Position numbers and translations under genes: made by a program | Shown here: in pieces, positions 15,921-24,596 of the stretch | Layout of the letters: every line of letters begins with the position of its first letter | How positions within the stretch are numbered: the stretch's first letter is position 1 | NCBI GenBank assembly: GCA_027687465.1 | Contig: JAQCQR010000026.1 | Coordinates: forward strand, 1-30,471 | Length of the DNA: 30,471 bases | Direction of reading: 5' to 3' | Origin: Coriobacteriaceae bacterium AF08-21 | GTDB lineage: Bacteria > Actinomycetota > Coriobacteriia > Coriobacteriales > Coriobacteriaceae | The notes under the pieces: generated by a model | What the model saw: only the letters and a program-made list of their open reading frames with translations | What the model was told of the DNA's origin: nothing | Database searches by the model: none

Positions 15921-16607
15921 ATGATCGTTGCCATCGACGGCCCCGCCGGTTCCGGCAAGTCAACCATCGCCAAGGAGATCGCCCGCCAGCTGGGCTTTAA
16001 CAAGCTCGACACGGGCGCCATGTATCGCGCTGTCACCTTCGCCGCGCTCGACCGCGGCATCGATCTGGACGACGAGGCGGCCATCGACGCCCTTGCCGAA
16101 CAGATCGAGATCCGCTTTACCAACGGCACCGGCGAGGATACACGCCTGACCATTGACGGCCAGGATGCCTCGGCTGCCATTCGCACCCCGCAGGTCGACG
16201 CCAACGTGTCCAAGGTCTCGGCTTACCCGGGCGTGCGCGCCGCTATGCTCATCCATCAGCGCCGTGCCGCCGAGGATCGCGACATCGTGGCCGAGGGTCG
16301 CGACATCGGCACCGTCGTATTCCCCAACGCGCAGGTCAAGGTCTTTCTGACCGCCGACCCGCGCGAGCGTGCCCGTCGCCGTGTGCTGCAGCGCCACCAA
16401 AACGACGCCCAGCCGCTTACTGCCGAGCAGCTCGATGCCGAGATCGACGAGACCCTCGACGCCCTCAAGCAGCGCGACAAGCTCGACAGCAGCCGCGAGG
16501 TCGCACCGCTCGTGCCCGCCGAGGACGCCGTGCACGTTGACTCCACCGCCCACACCATCGACGAGGTCGTCTCGATAATCGAGGATCTCATCAACCAAAG
16601 GAGGTAG
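15921..16607 (+). CDS. cmk: (d)CMP kinase
   Basis: Cytidylate kinase phosphorylates CMP and dCMP to the diphosphates with ATP. The 228-residue protein begins with the P-loop GPAGSGKST (7-15), followed by KLDTGAMYRAVTF for substrate binding. A CMP-binding insert with LTIDGQDASAAIRTPQV follows, then VAEGRDIGTVVFP and the lid RERARRRVLQR. The length is normal. AAAGGAAG precedes the ATG. plsC starts three bases after its stop, with its own AAAGGAGG. Confidence 0.97.
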   Translation: MIVAIDGPAGSGKSTIAKEIARQLGFNKLDTGAMYRAVTFAALDRGIDLDDEAAIDALAEQIEIRFTNGTGEDTRLTIDGQDASAAIRTPQVDANVSKVSAYPGVRAAMLIHQRRAAEDRDIVAEGRDIGTVVFPNAQVKVFLTADPRERARRRVLQRHQNDAQPLTAEQLDAEIDETLDALKQRDKLDSSREVAPLVPAEDAVHVDSTAHTIDEVVSIIEDLINQRR

Positions 16608-16610
16608 CCC

Positions 16611-17339
16611 ATGCGCCTGTTTAAGCAGACGCCCGAGGATTACTACAACGCCCCCTACGCCGAGTTCCCGGCGCTCATCCGCGCCGTCGTCGTGGTGGTC
16701 ATGGCTATTCTGTGGGCCTTCTCCAAGCTCATGTGGCGCTGGAAGGTCGAGGACGCCGACCTGCTGTTTGAGCGCCAGGAAGGCCGCGGTAGCGTGGTCA
16801 TCTGCAACCACACCTCGATGGCCGAACTCTTGGCCGTGGAGACGGCGCTGTTCTTTGGCGGCCGCCGTGTGCGCCCCATCTTTAAATCCGAGTTTGCCAA
16901 GAGCAAGATCGTGCGCTGGGCCTTTAGCCGCGTGGGCGGCATTCCCGTCGAGCGTGGCACCGCCGACATGAAGTGCCTGCGCGCCGCACAGCATGCACTG
17001 CAGCGCGGTGAGGACGTCCTGATCTTCCCCGAGGGCACGCGCATCCGCTCGCGCGAGATCAAGCCCGAGGTCCATGGCGGCTTTGCGCTCATCGCCCAGA
17101 TGGGTAAGGCACCCGTCAACCCGCTCGCCATTTGTGGCTGGTCCGACATCACGCCCAAAGGCAAAAAGCTCATGCGCCCCAAGAAGTGCTGGATCCGTGC
17201 CGGCAAGGCCATCTCGCTATCCGATGCTCCGGCCGAGCTCAAGCGCAAGGAGCGCCTGGCATGGTTTGAGTCCGAGGCCATGAGCCGCGTATACGCCATG
17301 CGCGACGACCTGTGTGCCGAACACCCGGGCAGGTTCTAG
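16611..17339 (+). CDS. plsC: 1-acyl-sn-glycerol-3-phosphate acyltransferase (PlsC family)
   Basis: This family transfers a second acyl chain to lysophosphatidic acid to make phosphatidic acid at the membrane. The 242-residue protein has an N-terminal membrane segment (about 23-40). Its catalytic block NHTSMAE (66-72) has His67 but Glu72 where the family usually has Asp (HX4D). The second block, FPEGTR, is at 139-144 and is normal. The substitution is conservative and may be lineage-typical, but activity on the usual substrate is not assured. With plsY and gpsA downstream it would complete phosphatidate synthesis. The start has AAAGGAGG upstream. Confidence 0.9.
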   Translation: MRLFKQTPEDYYNAPYAEFPALIRAVVVVVMAILWAFSKLMWRWKVEDADLLFERQEGRGSVVICNHTSMAELLAVETALFFGGRRVRPIFKSEFAKSKIVRWAFSRVGGIPVERGTADMKCLRAAQHALQRGEDVLIFPEGTRIRSREIKPEVHGGFALIAQMGKAPVNPLAICGWSDITPKGKKLMRPKKCWIRAGKAISLSDAPAELKRKERLAWFESEAMSRVYAMRDDLCAEHPGRF

Positions 17340-17341
17340 CC

Positions 17342-18238
17342 ATGGGTGAGAATGTCATGAATACCGCCGCGGCCGCCGCTGAGGAGGTCGTCCCCACCAT
17401 CGAGATCGCCGCGCATGCCGGCACCTGCTACGGCGTTCAGCGCGCGCTCGATATGGCGCTGGCCGCCGCGCCGCAGGCAGGGGAGAACGCTCAGGTCCAC
17501 ACGCTGGGTCCGCTCATTCATAACCCCATCGTGGTACGCGAGCTCACCGAGGCGGGCGTCGGTCTGGCCGAGACCTTGGACGACGCCGCGTCGGGCACCG
17601 TGATCATCCGCGCTCACGGCGTGGTGCCGCAGGTAATCGAGACCGCTCGCGAGCGTGCCCTCGACGTGGTCGACGCCACCTGCCCCTACGTGAAGAAGGT
17701 CCATTTGGCTGCCGAGCGCTTAGTGCGCGAGGGCTACCGCGTGATCGTCGTGGGCGAGCCGGGTCACCCCGAGGTCGAGGGCATTCTTGGCCACGCTGGT
17801 GATGACGCTCAAGTCGTGAGTTGTGCTGCCGATGCGGACGCGCTGCCACTCAAGGGCAAGGTGGGTCTGGTTGTGCAGACCACCCAGACCGCGCAGAACC
17901 TGGCCGAGGTTGTGGCCTCCATCACCCCGCGCGCGCAGGAACTGCGTGTGATCAACACCATTTGCGCAGCCACGAGCGAGCGCCAGCAGGCAGCCGAAAC
18001 CCTCGCCAACCGCTGCGACTGCATGGTCGTAGTGGGCGGCAAGAACTCGGGCAACACCCGCCGCCTGGCACAGATCTGCGCTGATGCCTGTGAGCACACA
18101 CATCACATCGAGGAAGCTTCCGAGCTCGAGGCCGCATGGTTTGCCGACGCGCGCCACATCGGCATCACCGCCGGAGCCTCCACCCCGCAAGAACACATCG
18201 AACGCGCCGTTGAGCGCATCAAGGAGCTTTGCCGCTAA
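17342..18238 (+). CDS. ispH: 4-hydroxy-3-methylbut-2-enyl diphosphate reductase
   Basis: IspH performs the last step of the MEP pathway, giving IPP and DMAPP, using an iron-sulfur cluster. The 298-residue product has the three cluster cysteines: C29 in GTCYGVQRAL, C114 in DATCPYVKKVH and C208 in NTICAATSERQ. It also has GEPGHPEVEGILGH with the catalytic Glu, and GGKNSGNTRRLAQ near the substrate-binding end. The ATG at 17342 lies two bases after the plsC stop; ATG 17357 is a possible alternative. The following DUF512 gene starts two bases after the stop. Confidence 0.96.
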   Translation: MGENVMNTAAAAAEEVVPTIEIAAHAGTCYGVQRALDMALAAAPQAGENAQVHTLGPLIHNPIVVRELTEAGVGLAETLDDAASGTVIIRAHGVVPQVIETARERALDVVDATCPYVKKVHLAAERLVREGYRVIVVGEPGHPEVEGILGHAGDDAQVVSCAADADALPLKGKVGLVVQTTQTAQNLAEVVASITPRAQELRVINTICAATSERQQAAETLANRCDCMVVVGGKNSGNTRRLAQICADACEHTHHIEEASELEAAWFADARHIGITAGASTPQEHIERAVERIKELCR

Positions 18239-18240
18239 TC

Positions 18241-19683
18241 ATGGACCAGACCGTACCCGCATACGCCACCGAGGTGGCCGATTACGGGCGCAGCCGCGAC
18301 CCCGAGCCGGGTAAGGGCGCGCTCGTTAAGAACGTGCGTCCCGAATCGCCCGCATGGGATGTGGGTGTCGAGCCGGGCATGCGCGTGCTCAAGGTCAACG
18401 GTGAGCAGCTCACCGACATGATCGTGTGGCTCTGGGAGGCCGACGAAGACACCGTCGAGTTGGAGGTTTTCGACCCGCGCGACGGCACCGTCACCCCCGT
18501 GGAGCTGGATCGCTTTCCCGGCGAGGATTGGGGCCTTGAGTTCAATGGCCCCATCTTTGACGGCATGCGTACCTGCGTCAACGCCTGCGTGTTCTGCTTT
18601 ATGACGATGCTGCCCAAGGGCGGCCGCTCCACGCTCTACATTCGCGATGATGACTACCGCCTAAGCTTTTTGCAGGGCAACTTTGTCACGCTTACGAACC
18701 TCACCGACGAGGATGTTCAAAACGTCATCCAACGCAACATGAGCCCCATGAACGTGTCGGTCCACGCCGTGAGCCCCGATGTTCGCCGCCGCATGATGGG
18801 CCGCAACGCCCAGCGCGGCATGGACGTGCTCGAGGCCATCATGGCCGCTGGCATCGAGATTCACGCGCAGATTGTCTTGTGCCCCGGCATGAACGACGGC
18901 GAGGAGCTGCAGAAGACCCTGCGCTTTTGCGAGGAGCACGAGCAAATCACCAGCCTGGGCATCGTGCCGCTCGGCTTTACCAAGCACCAAAACCGTTTTA
19001 GCTGGTCCTACAGCGATAAGCCCGAGCTCGCGCGCGAAACCATTGCTATGATCCGACCCTTCCAGGACCGCGCGTACGAGCGTTTTGGCCGCCATACCTT
19101 CCAGATGAGCGACGAGTTCTATCTGGACGCCGGCATCGAGCCGCCCGAGGCAGACTTTTACGACGGCTACCCGCAGTACTATGACGGCATCGGCATGATC
19201 CGCTCCTATCTGGACGAGACCGACGATGTGATCGCCGCCGATGCCGAGCGCCTGACCCGCGTTCGCGAGGGAATCGCCGCCCGTGGTCAGCGCTTGCTGT
19301 GCCTCTCGGGCGCCAGCGCGCGCGATACGGTCGCGCGCTTTGTGGAATCGCCGCACGGCCTTGCCGGCACCGTCACGGCCATCAAGAACCGCTACTTTGG
19401 CGGCAACGTGGACGTGACCGGCCTCATCGTCGCAAGCGACATCCTGGAGCAGCTGCCGCAAGACCTGTCGGGGGTTATGCTCTTTGTGCCTAAGCTCATG
19501 TTCAACGCTGACGGCATGACGCTTGACGAGTATCATCGTGACGATTTACTCGCAAGCCTTACCAGTCGCGGCGCCGAGGTTCATGTGGTGTCGACCATGC
19601 CGCATGAGCTGCTCGATACCCTGGAGCACATCCTTGGCATTGTGCCTGCCGACTCTACTAATTCCGCTGACCCTACCCATTAA
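18241..19683 (+). CDS. DUF512 protein with PDZ-like and radical-SAM-like domains
   Basis: This 480-residue protein starts with a PDZ-like region (about 24-63, PESPAWDVGVEPGMRVLKVNG). A radical-SAM-like cysteine cluster follows, CVNACVFC (C112, C116, C119), in the family phrase GMRTCVNACVFCFMTMLPKG, with DDYRLSFLQGNFVTLTNL after it. The C-terminal part, from about residue 290, is the DUF512 domain. The family is widespread in Firmicutes and Actinobacteria and is nearly always beside der, which hints at a job in ribosome assembly or modification, but the reaction is unknown. The start ATG 18241 is two bases after ispH; an in-frame TTG at 18229 is less likely. Confidence 0.92.
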   Translation: MDQTVPAYATEVADYGRSRDPEPGKGALVKNVRPESPAWDVGVEPGMRVLKVNGEQLTDMIVWLWEADEDTVELEVFDPRDGTVTPVELDRFPGEDWGLEFNGPIFDGMRTCVNACVFCFMTMLPKGGRSTLYIRDDDYRLSFLQGNFVTLTNLTDEDVQNVIQRNMSPMNVSVHAVSPDVRRRMMGRNAQRGMDVLEAIMAAGIEIHAQIVLCPGMNDGEELQKTLRFCEEHEQITSLGIVPLGFTKHQNRFSWSYSDKPELARETIAMIRPFQDRAYERFGRHTFQMSDEFYLDAGIEPPEADFYDGYPQYYDGIGMIRSYLDETDDVIAADAERLTRVREGIAARGQRLLCLSGASARDTVARFVESPHGLAGTVTAIKNRYFGGNVDVTGLIVASDILEQLPQDLSGVMLFVPKLMFNADGMTLDEYHRDDLLASLTSRGAEVHVVSTMPHELLDTLEHILGIVPADSTNSADPTH

Positions 19684-19693
19684 AGGAGAGCAG

Positions 19694-21028
19694 ATGAAAC
19701 CTATCGTCGCCGTCGTCGGTCGCCCCAACGTGGGCAAGTCCACGCTCGTTAACCGCCTGGCCCAGACCTCGGACGCCATCGTCCACGAGTCCCGCGGCGT
19801 TACGCGCGACCGCTCGTATCACACGGCCGATTGGAACGGCCGCGAGTTCACCATCGTCGACACGGGCGGCATCGAGCCGCTCAAGAGCGATGACGTCTTT
19901 GCAACGTCCATCCGCGACCAGGCGCTCGCCGCCGCCGAGGAAGCCGCCGTCATCCTGTTTGTGGTCGACGGCCGCACCGGTGTCACCGAGGAGGACGAGT
20001 CGGTCGCCCGCATGCTCAAGCGCTGCGACAAGCCGGTCTTTCTGCTGGTGAATAAGCTCGACAACCCCGATCGTGAAAACGACAGCATCTGGGAGTTCTA
20101 TTCGCTCGGCATCGGCGAGCCCACGCCCCTCTCGGCCCTGCATGGCCACGGCACGGGCGACCTGCTCGATGACATCGTGGCCCTGCTTCCGGAGGAAGAG
20201 GACGAGGTCGCCGATGAGTTCCCCGACGCGCTGAACGTCGCCATCATCGGCCGTCCCAACGCCGGTAAGTCGTCGCTGTTCAACCGCATCCTAGGCGCCG
20301 ACCGCTCTATCGTGTCCAACATTGCCGGCACGACGCGCGACGCCATCGACACCGTCGTGGAGCGCAACGGCAAGCACTACCGCATGGTCGACACCGCGGG
20401 CATTCGCAAGAAGAGCACCGTGTACGAGAACATCGAGTACTACTCCATGGTCCGCGGCCTGCGCGCCATCGACCGCGCCGACGTGGCACTGCTCGTCGTC
20501 GACGCCTCCGTGGGCGTTACGGAGCAGGACCAGAAGGTCATGGGTCTTGCCATCGAGCGCGGCTGCGCCATCGTTGTGCTGCTCAACAAGTGGGATCTGC
20601 TCGACGACGACCGTAAGCGCGAGGCCTGCATGGAGACCATCGACCGCCGTCTGGGCGTCATGGCTCCCTGGGCCCAGTACCTGCGCATCTCGGCCCTGAC
20701 CGGCCGCAGCGTCGAGAAGATTTGGGCAATGGTAGACGCCGCCGAAAAAACGCGCTCGCAAAAGATCAGCACCTCGCGCCTCAACACGTTCCTCACCGAC
20801 CTGCGCGAGTTCGGTCATACCGTGGTGGACGGCAAGCGCCGCCTGCGCATGCACTACGTGACCCAGACGGGCGTCAACCCGCCGACGTTCACGTTCTTTG
20901 TCAACCACAGCGATCTGGTCAACGACACCTACCAGCGCTACGTGGAGAACCGTATGCGCTCGACCTTCGACTTTGCCGGCACGCCCATTCGACTCTTCTT
21001 TAGGAAGAAGGAGCAAAAGGATGCATAA
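19694..21028 (+). CDS. der: Ribosome-assembly GTPase Der (EngA)
   Basis: Der is an essential GTPase with two tandem G domains that acts in 50S subunit maturation. In the 444-residue product, G domain 1 has GRPNVGKST (9-17), DTGG and NKLD. G domain 2 has GRPNAGKSS (from G186), DTAGI and NKWD. The C-terminal KH-like domain follows, with TGVNPPTFTFFVNH near the end. A longer upstream frame from 19523 runs into DUF512 and is rejected. AAAGGAGAG precedes the ATG. The end overlaps plsY by eight bases. Confidence 0.98.
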   Translation: MKPIVAVVGRPNVGKSTLVNRLAQTSDAIVHESRGVTRDRSYHTADWNGREFTIVDTGGIEPLKSDDVFATSIRDQALAAAEEAAVILFVVDGRTGVTEEDESVARMLKRCDKPVFLLVNKLDNPDRENDSIWEFYSLGIGEPTPLSALHGHGTGDLLDDIVALLPEEEDEVADEFPDALNVAIIGRPNAGKSSLFNRILGADRSIVSNIAGTTRDAIDTVVERNGKHYRMVDTAGIRKKSTVYENIEYYSMVRGLRAIDRADVALLVVDASVGVTEQDQKVMGLAIERGCAIVVLLNKWDLLDDDRKREACMETIDRRLGVMAPWAQYLRISALTGRSVEKIWAMVDAAEKTRSQKISTSRLNTFLTDLREFGHTVVDGKRRLRMHYVTQTGVNPPTFTFFVNHSDLVNDTYQRYVENRMRSTFDFAGTPIRLFFRKKEQKDA

Positions 21029-21704
21029 TCCGATTCTTCTGACCGCCATCTGCGCCGTGGTCTCGTTCTTTATCGGGGCGATTCCGTTTGGTCTGATCCT
21101 GGGCCGCGTGTTCAACCACACGGACATTCGTAAGGCGGGCTCCGGCAACATCGGCACCACCAACGCCCTGCGCGTGGCCGGCCCCAAGGTGGCCGCGCTC
21201 ACGCTGCTGCTCGACTGCCTTAAGGGCGCCATCTGCGTCCTTATCGCGCGTCCGCTCATTGCCGACTTGGGCTATGGCTTCCCCGTGAGCATTATGGCCC
21301 CCGGTGCCGCCGGCGACTGGATGCTCGGCGTCATCTGCCTGGCAGCCGTGTGGGGCCACATCTTCTCGCCCTATCTCAACTTCCACGGCGGCAAGGGTAT
21401 CGCGGTTGGCCTGGGCGTCATCCTGGCCTGGTACTGGCCTATTGGCCTGTCGCTGCTGGGCATGTTTATCGTGGCCGTCGCCATCACCAAGTATGTGTCG
21501 GTGGGCTCGCTCGCCGCTGCCATCGGTCTTCCCATCGCTGCTTGCGCGGTCTTTCCGTACAGCAGCCTGGGCCTCAAGTTCTGCATGGCGATGATTGGCA
21601 TCACCGTGGTGTGGGCCCATCGCGCGAACATCCAAAAGCTCATGGCCGGTAAAGAGTCCAAGCTCTCGTTTACCAAGCGCGTCACCGAGCCCGACGATAA
21701 GTAG
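21021..21704 (+). CDS. plsY: Glycerol-3-phosphate acyltransferase PlsY
   Basis: PlsY transfers an acyl group from acyl-phosphate to glycerol-3-phosphate in the membrane. The 227-residue protein has several membrane segments and the family motifs GSGNIGTTNALRV (40-52) and HGGKGIAVGLG, plus KYVSVGSLAA. The start at 21021 lies in the last codons of der, and AAGGAG is at the expected distance. gpsA, which makes its glycerol-3-phosphate substrate, begins nine bases after its stop. Confidence 0.96.
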   Translation: MHNPILLTAICAVVSFFIGAIPFGLILGRVFNHTDIRKAGSGNIGTTNALRVAGPKVAALTLLLDCLKGAICVLIARPLIADLGYGFPVSIMAPGAAGDWMLGVICLAAVWGHIFSPYLNFHGGKGIAVGLGVILAWYWPIGLSLLGMFIVAVAITKYVSVGSLAAAIGLPIAACAVFPYSSLGLKFCMAMIGITVVWAHRANIQKLMAGKESKLSFTKRVTEPDDK

Positions 21705-21713
21705 GAGTGAGTC

Positions 21714-22721
21714 ATGAATGTTGCGCTGATTGGCTCCGGCTCCTGGGGAACCGCCGTCGCCGGCCTTGCTGCCGCGCGAGCCGAGCACGTGACCATGTGG
21801 GCCCATAGCGAGCAGACGGCCGCCGGTATTAACGGCGAGCACCAAAACCCTCGCTATCTGGTGGGCTACGAGCTGCCGGGCAACGTGGTAGCAACGACCG
21901 AGCTCGCCCAGGCGCTCGACGGTGCCGATGCGATCATCTTTGCTGTGCCTTCGACGCACCTGCGCGACGTCTGTCACCAGGCGGCGCCGTACATCGCGGA
22001 CGAGACGCCGGTTCTGTGCCTCACCAAGGGCATCGAGCCCGAGTCCGGCCTGCTCATGAGCGAGGTCATCGCCAGCGAGATCGGCAACGAGTCGCGCGTG
22101 GCGGCGCTCTCGGGCCCCAACCATGCTGAGGAAATCTGCCGCGGAGGTCTTTCTGCCGCCGTCATCGCCAGCGAAGATACGCAGGTAGGGGAGACCTTTA
22201 AGGACCTGCTCCTGTCCACGGCCTTTCGCATCTACCTGTCGCAAGACATGACCGGTGTCGAGGTCTGCGGCGCCATGAAAAACGTTATCGCCATCGTGTG
22301 CGGCATCTCCGCCGGCACTGGTGCGGGCGACAATACGCTCGCCCTTATCATGACGCGAGGCCTGGCAGAGATCAGCCGTCTGGTGCATGCCCGCGGCGGG
22401 CAGGCTATGACCTGCATGGGGCTTGCCGGCATGGGCGACCTCATTGCCACCTGCACCTCGGAGCATTCGCGCAACCGCACCTTTGGCTACGAGTTCGCTC
22501 ATGGCGTGTCGCTCGACGAGTATCAGACGCGCACGCATATGGTGGTCGAGGGCGCCGTCGCGGCCCGCAGCGTCAGCGAGCTCGCCCGTTCACTGGGCGT
22601 AGACATTCCGCTCACCTTTGCCGTGGAGCAAACGCTCTACAACGGTGTTACGTTGGATAGGGCGCTCGAGATTCTTACCGATCGCGTCCCTTCTCAAGAG
22701 TTCTACGGACTCACCGACTAG
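21714..22721 (+). CDS. gpsA: Glycerol-3-phosphate dehydrogenase (NAD(P)+)
   Basis: GpsA reduces dihydroxyacetone phosphate to glycerol-3-phosphate for phospholipid synthesis. The 335-residue product has the nucleotide-binding GSGSWGTA (7-14) and FAVPSTHLRDV. The catalytic-lysine region CLTKGIE is followed by LSGPNHAEEI, and the C-terminal helical domain includes GAMKNVIAIVCGISAGTGAGDN. TAGGAG precedes the ATG. It directly follows plsY. Confidence 0.98.
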   Translation: MNVALIGSGSWGTAVAGLAAARAEHVTMWAHSEQTAAGINGEHQNPRYLVGYELPGNVVATTELAQALDGADAIIFAVPSTHLRDVCHQAAPYIADETPVLCLTKGIEPESGLLMSEVIASEIGNESRVAALSGPNHAEEICRGGLSAAVIASEDTQVGETFKDLLLSTAFRIYLSQDMTGVEVCGAMKNVIAIVCGISAGTGAGDNTLALIMTRGLAEISRLVHARGGQAMTCMGLAGMGDLIATCTSEHSRNRTFGYEFAHGVSLDEYQTRTHMVVEGAVAARSVSELARSLGVDIPLTFAVEQTLYNGVTLDRALEILTDRVPSQEFYGLTD

Positions 22722-22739
22722 CGCAGAAAGGCTTCTACC

Positions 22740-23411
22740 ATGGGTTCCATTAAAATCGCTCCGTCCGTCCTTTCGGCCGACATGGCCAACCTCAAGGGCG
22801 AGCTCGACAAAATCGCCGGCGCCGACTACGTGCACTTCGACGTTATGGACGGTCACTTTACCGGCAACCTCACCTTTGGCGTCGATATCCTCAAGGCCGT
22901 CAAGCGCTCCACCGATGTACCGGTCGACGCGCACCTGATGGTGTCGAACCCCGACGAAACGGTCGATTGGTACGCCGACGCCGGTGCCGACATGATCACC
23001 GTGCACTACGAGGCCTCCACGCACCTGCACCGCACGCTCACCTATCTGCAGCAGCGCGGCGTCAAGGCCGGCGTGGTGCTCAACCCCGCCACCCCCGTGT
23101 GCGTACTCGAGAGCATCATCGACGTCGTCGATATGGTGCTGCTCATGAGTGTGAACCCCGGCTTTGGCGGCCAGAGCTTTATCCCCGGTACCATTGCCAA
23201 GCTGCACGAGCTCAAGGCCATGTGCGAGCGCCACGGCGTTTCGCCCATGATCGAGGTCGACGGCGGCATTTCTTCCAAGAACATCGCCGAGGTTGTCAAG
23301 GCTGGTGCCAACGTTCTCGTGGCCGGTTCCGCCGTATTTAAGTCCGAAGATCCCGCCGCTGAGGTTACGCTGCTGCAGAAGCTGGGCAACGAGGCTGCAC
23401 AGGAGGCATAA
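22740..23411 (+). CDS. rpe: Ribulose-phosphate 3-epimerase
   Basis: Rpe interconverts ribulose-5-phosphate and xylulose-5-phosphate. The 223-residue TIM barrel shows IAPSVLSADMANL at the start, HFDVMDGHF (metal ligands and catalytic Asp), DAHLMVSNP, MSVNPGFGGQSF and EVDGGIS with the second catalytic Asp. The start has AGAAAGG upstream, and the gap from gpsA is 18 bases. The nifS-type gene follows within six bases. Confidence 0.98.
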   Translation: MGSIKIAPSVLSADMANLKGELDKIAGADYVHFDVMDGHFTGNLTFGVDILKAVKRSTDVPVDAHLMVSNPDETVDWYADAGADMITVHYEASTHLHRTLTYLQQRGVKAGVVLNPATPVCVLESIIDVVDMVLLMSVNPGFGGQSFIPGTIAKLHELKAMCERHGVSPMIEVDGGISSKNIAEVVKAGANVLVAGSAVFKSEDPAAEVTLLQKLGNEAAQEA

Positions 23412-23417
23412 ATCCTT

Positions 23418-24596
23418 ATGACCGCAGGTCAAAACCGCATACCCGTGAATCTTGACTATGCCGCCTCGACGCCCATGCGCGCCGAGGCGCTCCTTGCGCA
23501 GCGCAAGTACGACGACAGCGAGCTTGCCGGCGTCAACCCCAACTCGCTGCATTCGCTTGGCCGCAAGGCCGCTGCGCGCCTAGAAGTGGCACGTCGCGAG
23601 ATTGCCCGCAGCTTTGGTGCGCGCGTCCGCCCGTCCGAGATCATTTTGACCAACGGCGGCACCGAGGCAAACCAGCTGGCGCTCCTCGGACTTGCCGAGG
23701 GCGCTCGTCAGCGCGATCGTAAGCGCGATCGTGTCATCGTTTCGGCCATCGAGCACGATTCGATTCTGGACAACCTGCCGCTGCTGCGCGCCGCCGGCTT
23801 TTCCGTCGACCTGGTGCAGCCCTGCCGTGCGGGCTACATCGAGCCCGCCGCGCTCACCGAGTTGCTCGCAGACGACGTGGCGCTCGTGAGCATTATGGTT
23901 GCCAACAACGAAACCGGCGTGGTGCAACCCATCCGCGAGCTTGCCGCCGCTACACATGCTGCCGGCGCCTTGTTTCATACCGATGCCATCCAGGGCTACT
24001 TGCATATTCCGCTCGATGTCACCGAGCTGGGCGTCGATGCCATGTCCGTCGCCGCCCACAAGATTGGCGGTCCCGTGGCATCCGGCGCGCTCTACGTTAA
24101 GACCCGCACCCCGCTGCGTCCCCGCATCTTTGGCGGCGGACAGGAAGCCGGTCGTCGTGCCGGCACGCAGGACCTGCGCACGCAGCTGGCCTTTTCCGCT
24201 GCCGCTTCCGCGCTGTTGCCGAATGTTGCCCAGGAGCGCACAACGCTGCAGGCCTTATCCGATAAGCTCTACGCTACGCTTACGGCCCATCCTCGCATTC
24301 ACGCCACGATGGGCGACTATGTGCATGCCGACCGTCTGCCCGGCATGGTATCGATCTACGTCGACGGCATGGACTCCGAGGAGCTCATCATCAAGCTCGA
24401 TGCCGCCGGCTTTGAGGTTTCAGCCGGATCGGCCTGCTCGAGCGGTAGCATGGATCCCAGCCACGTTTTGAGCGCGATGGGCATCGGTCGCGAGCAGGCG
24501 CTGGGTGCCCTGCGCATCTCCTTCGATGACCGCGTGAACCCAGCTGACCTGGACGACTTTGCCCAAGCGCTGCTGTCGATCGTGGGTGCGGCATGA
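23418..24596 (+). CDS. Cysteine desulfurase (NifS/IscS family)
   Basis: This PLP enzyme removes sulfur from cysteine for iron-sulfur clusters or tRNA thiolation. In the 392-residue product, the PLP lysine is K215 in AAHKIGGP and the persulfide cysteine is C340 in AGSACSSGS. GGTEANQLALLG and ANNETGVVQPI are the usual cofactor-binding blocks, and GGGQEAGRRAGTQ is present. No scaffold gene (iscU) or thiI/mnmA is adjacent, so the sulfur acceptor is not evident from context. Its stop overlaps the start of the Nif3-like gene (ATGA). Confidence 0.95.
   Translation: MTAGQNRIPVNLDYAASTPMRAEALLAQRKYDDSELAGVNPNSLHSLGRKAAARLEVARREIARSFGARVRPSEIILTNGGTEANQLALLGLAEGARQRDRKRDRVIVSAIEHDSILDNLPLLRAAGFSVDLVQPCRAGYIEPAALTELLADDVALVSIMVANNETGVVQPIRELAAATHAAGALFHTDAIQGYLHIPLDVTELGVDAMSVAAHKIGGPVASGALYVKTRTPLRPRIFGGGQEAGRRAGTQDLRTQLAFSAAASALLPNVAQERTTLQALSDKLYATLTAHPRIHATMGDYVHADRLPGMVSIYVDGMDSEELIIKLDAAGFEVSAGSACSSGSMDPSHVLSAMGIGREQALGALRISFDDRVNPADLDDFAQALLSIVGAA

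Noticed and set aside
21000..22538. 512-codon minus-strand frame
   Set aside because: It lies opposite plsY and gpsA, both of which have full motifs and ribosome-binding sites.
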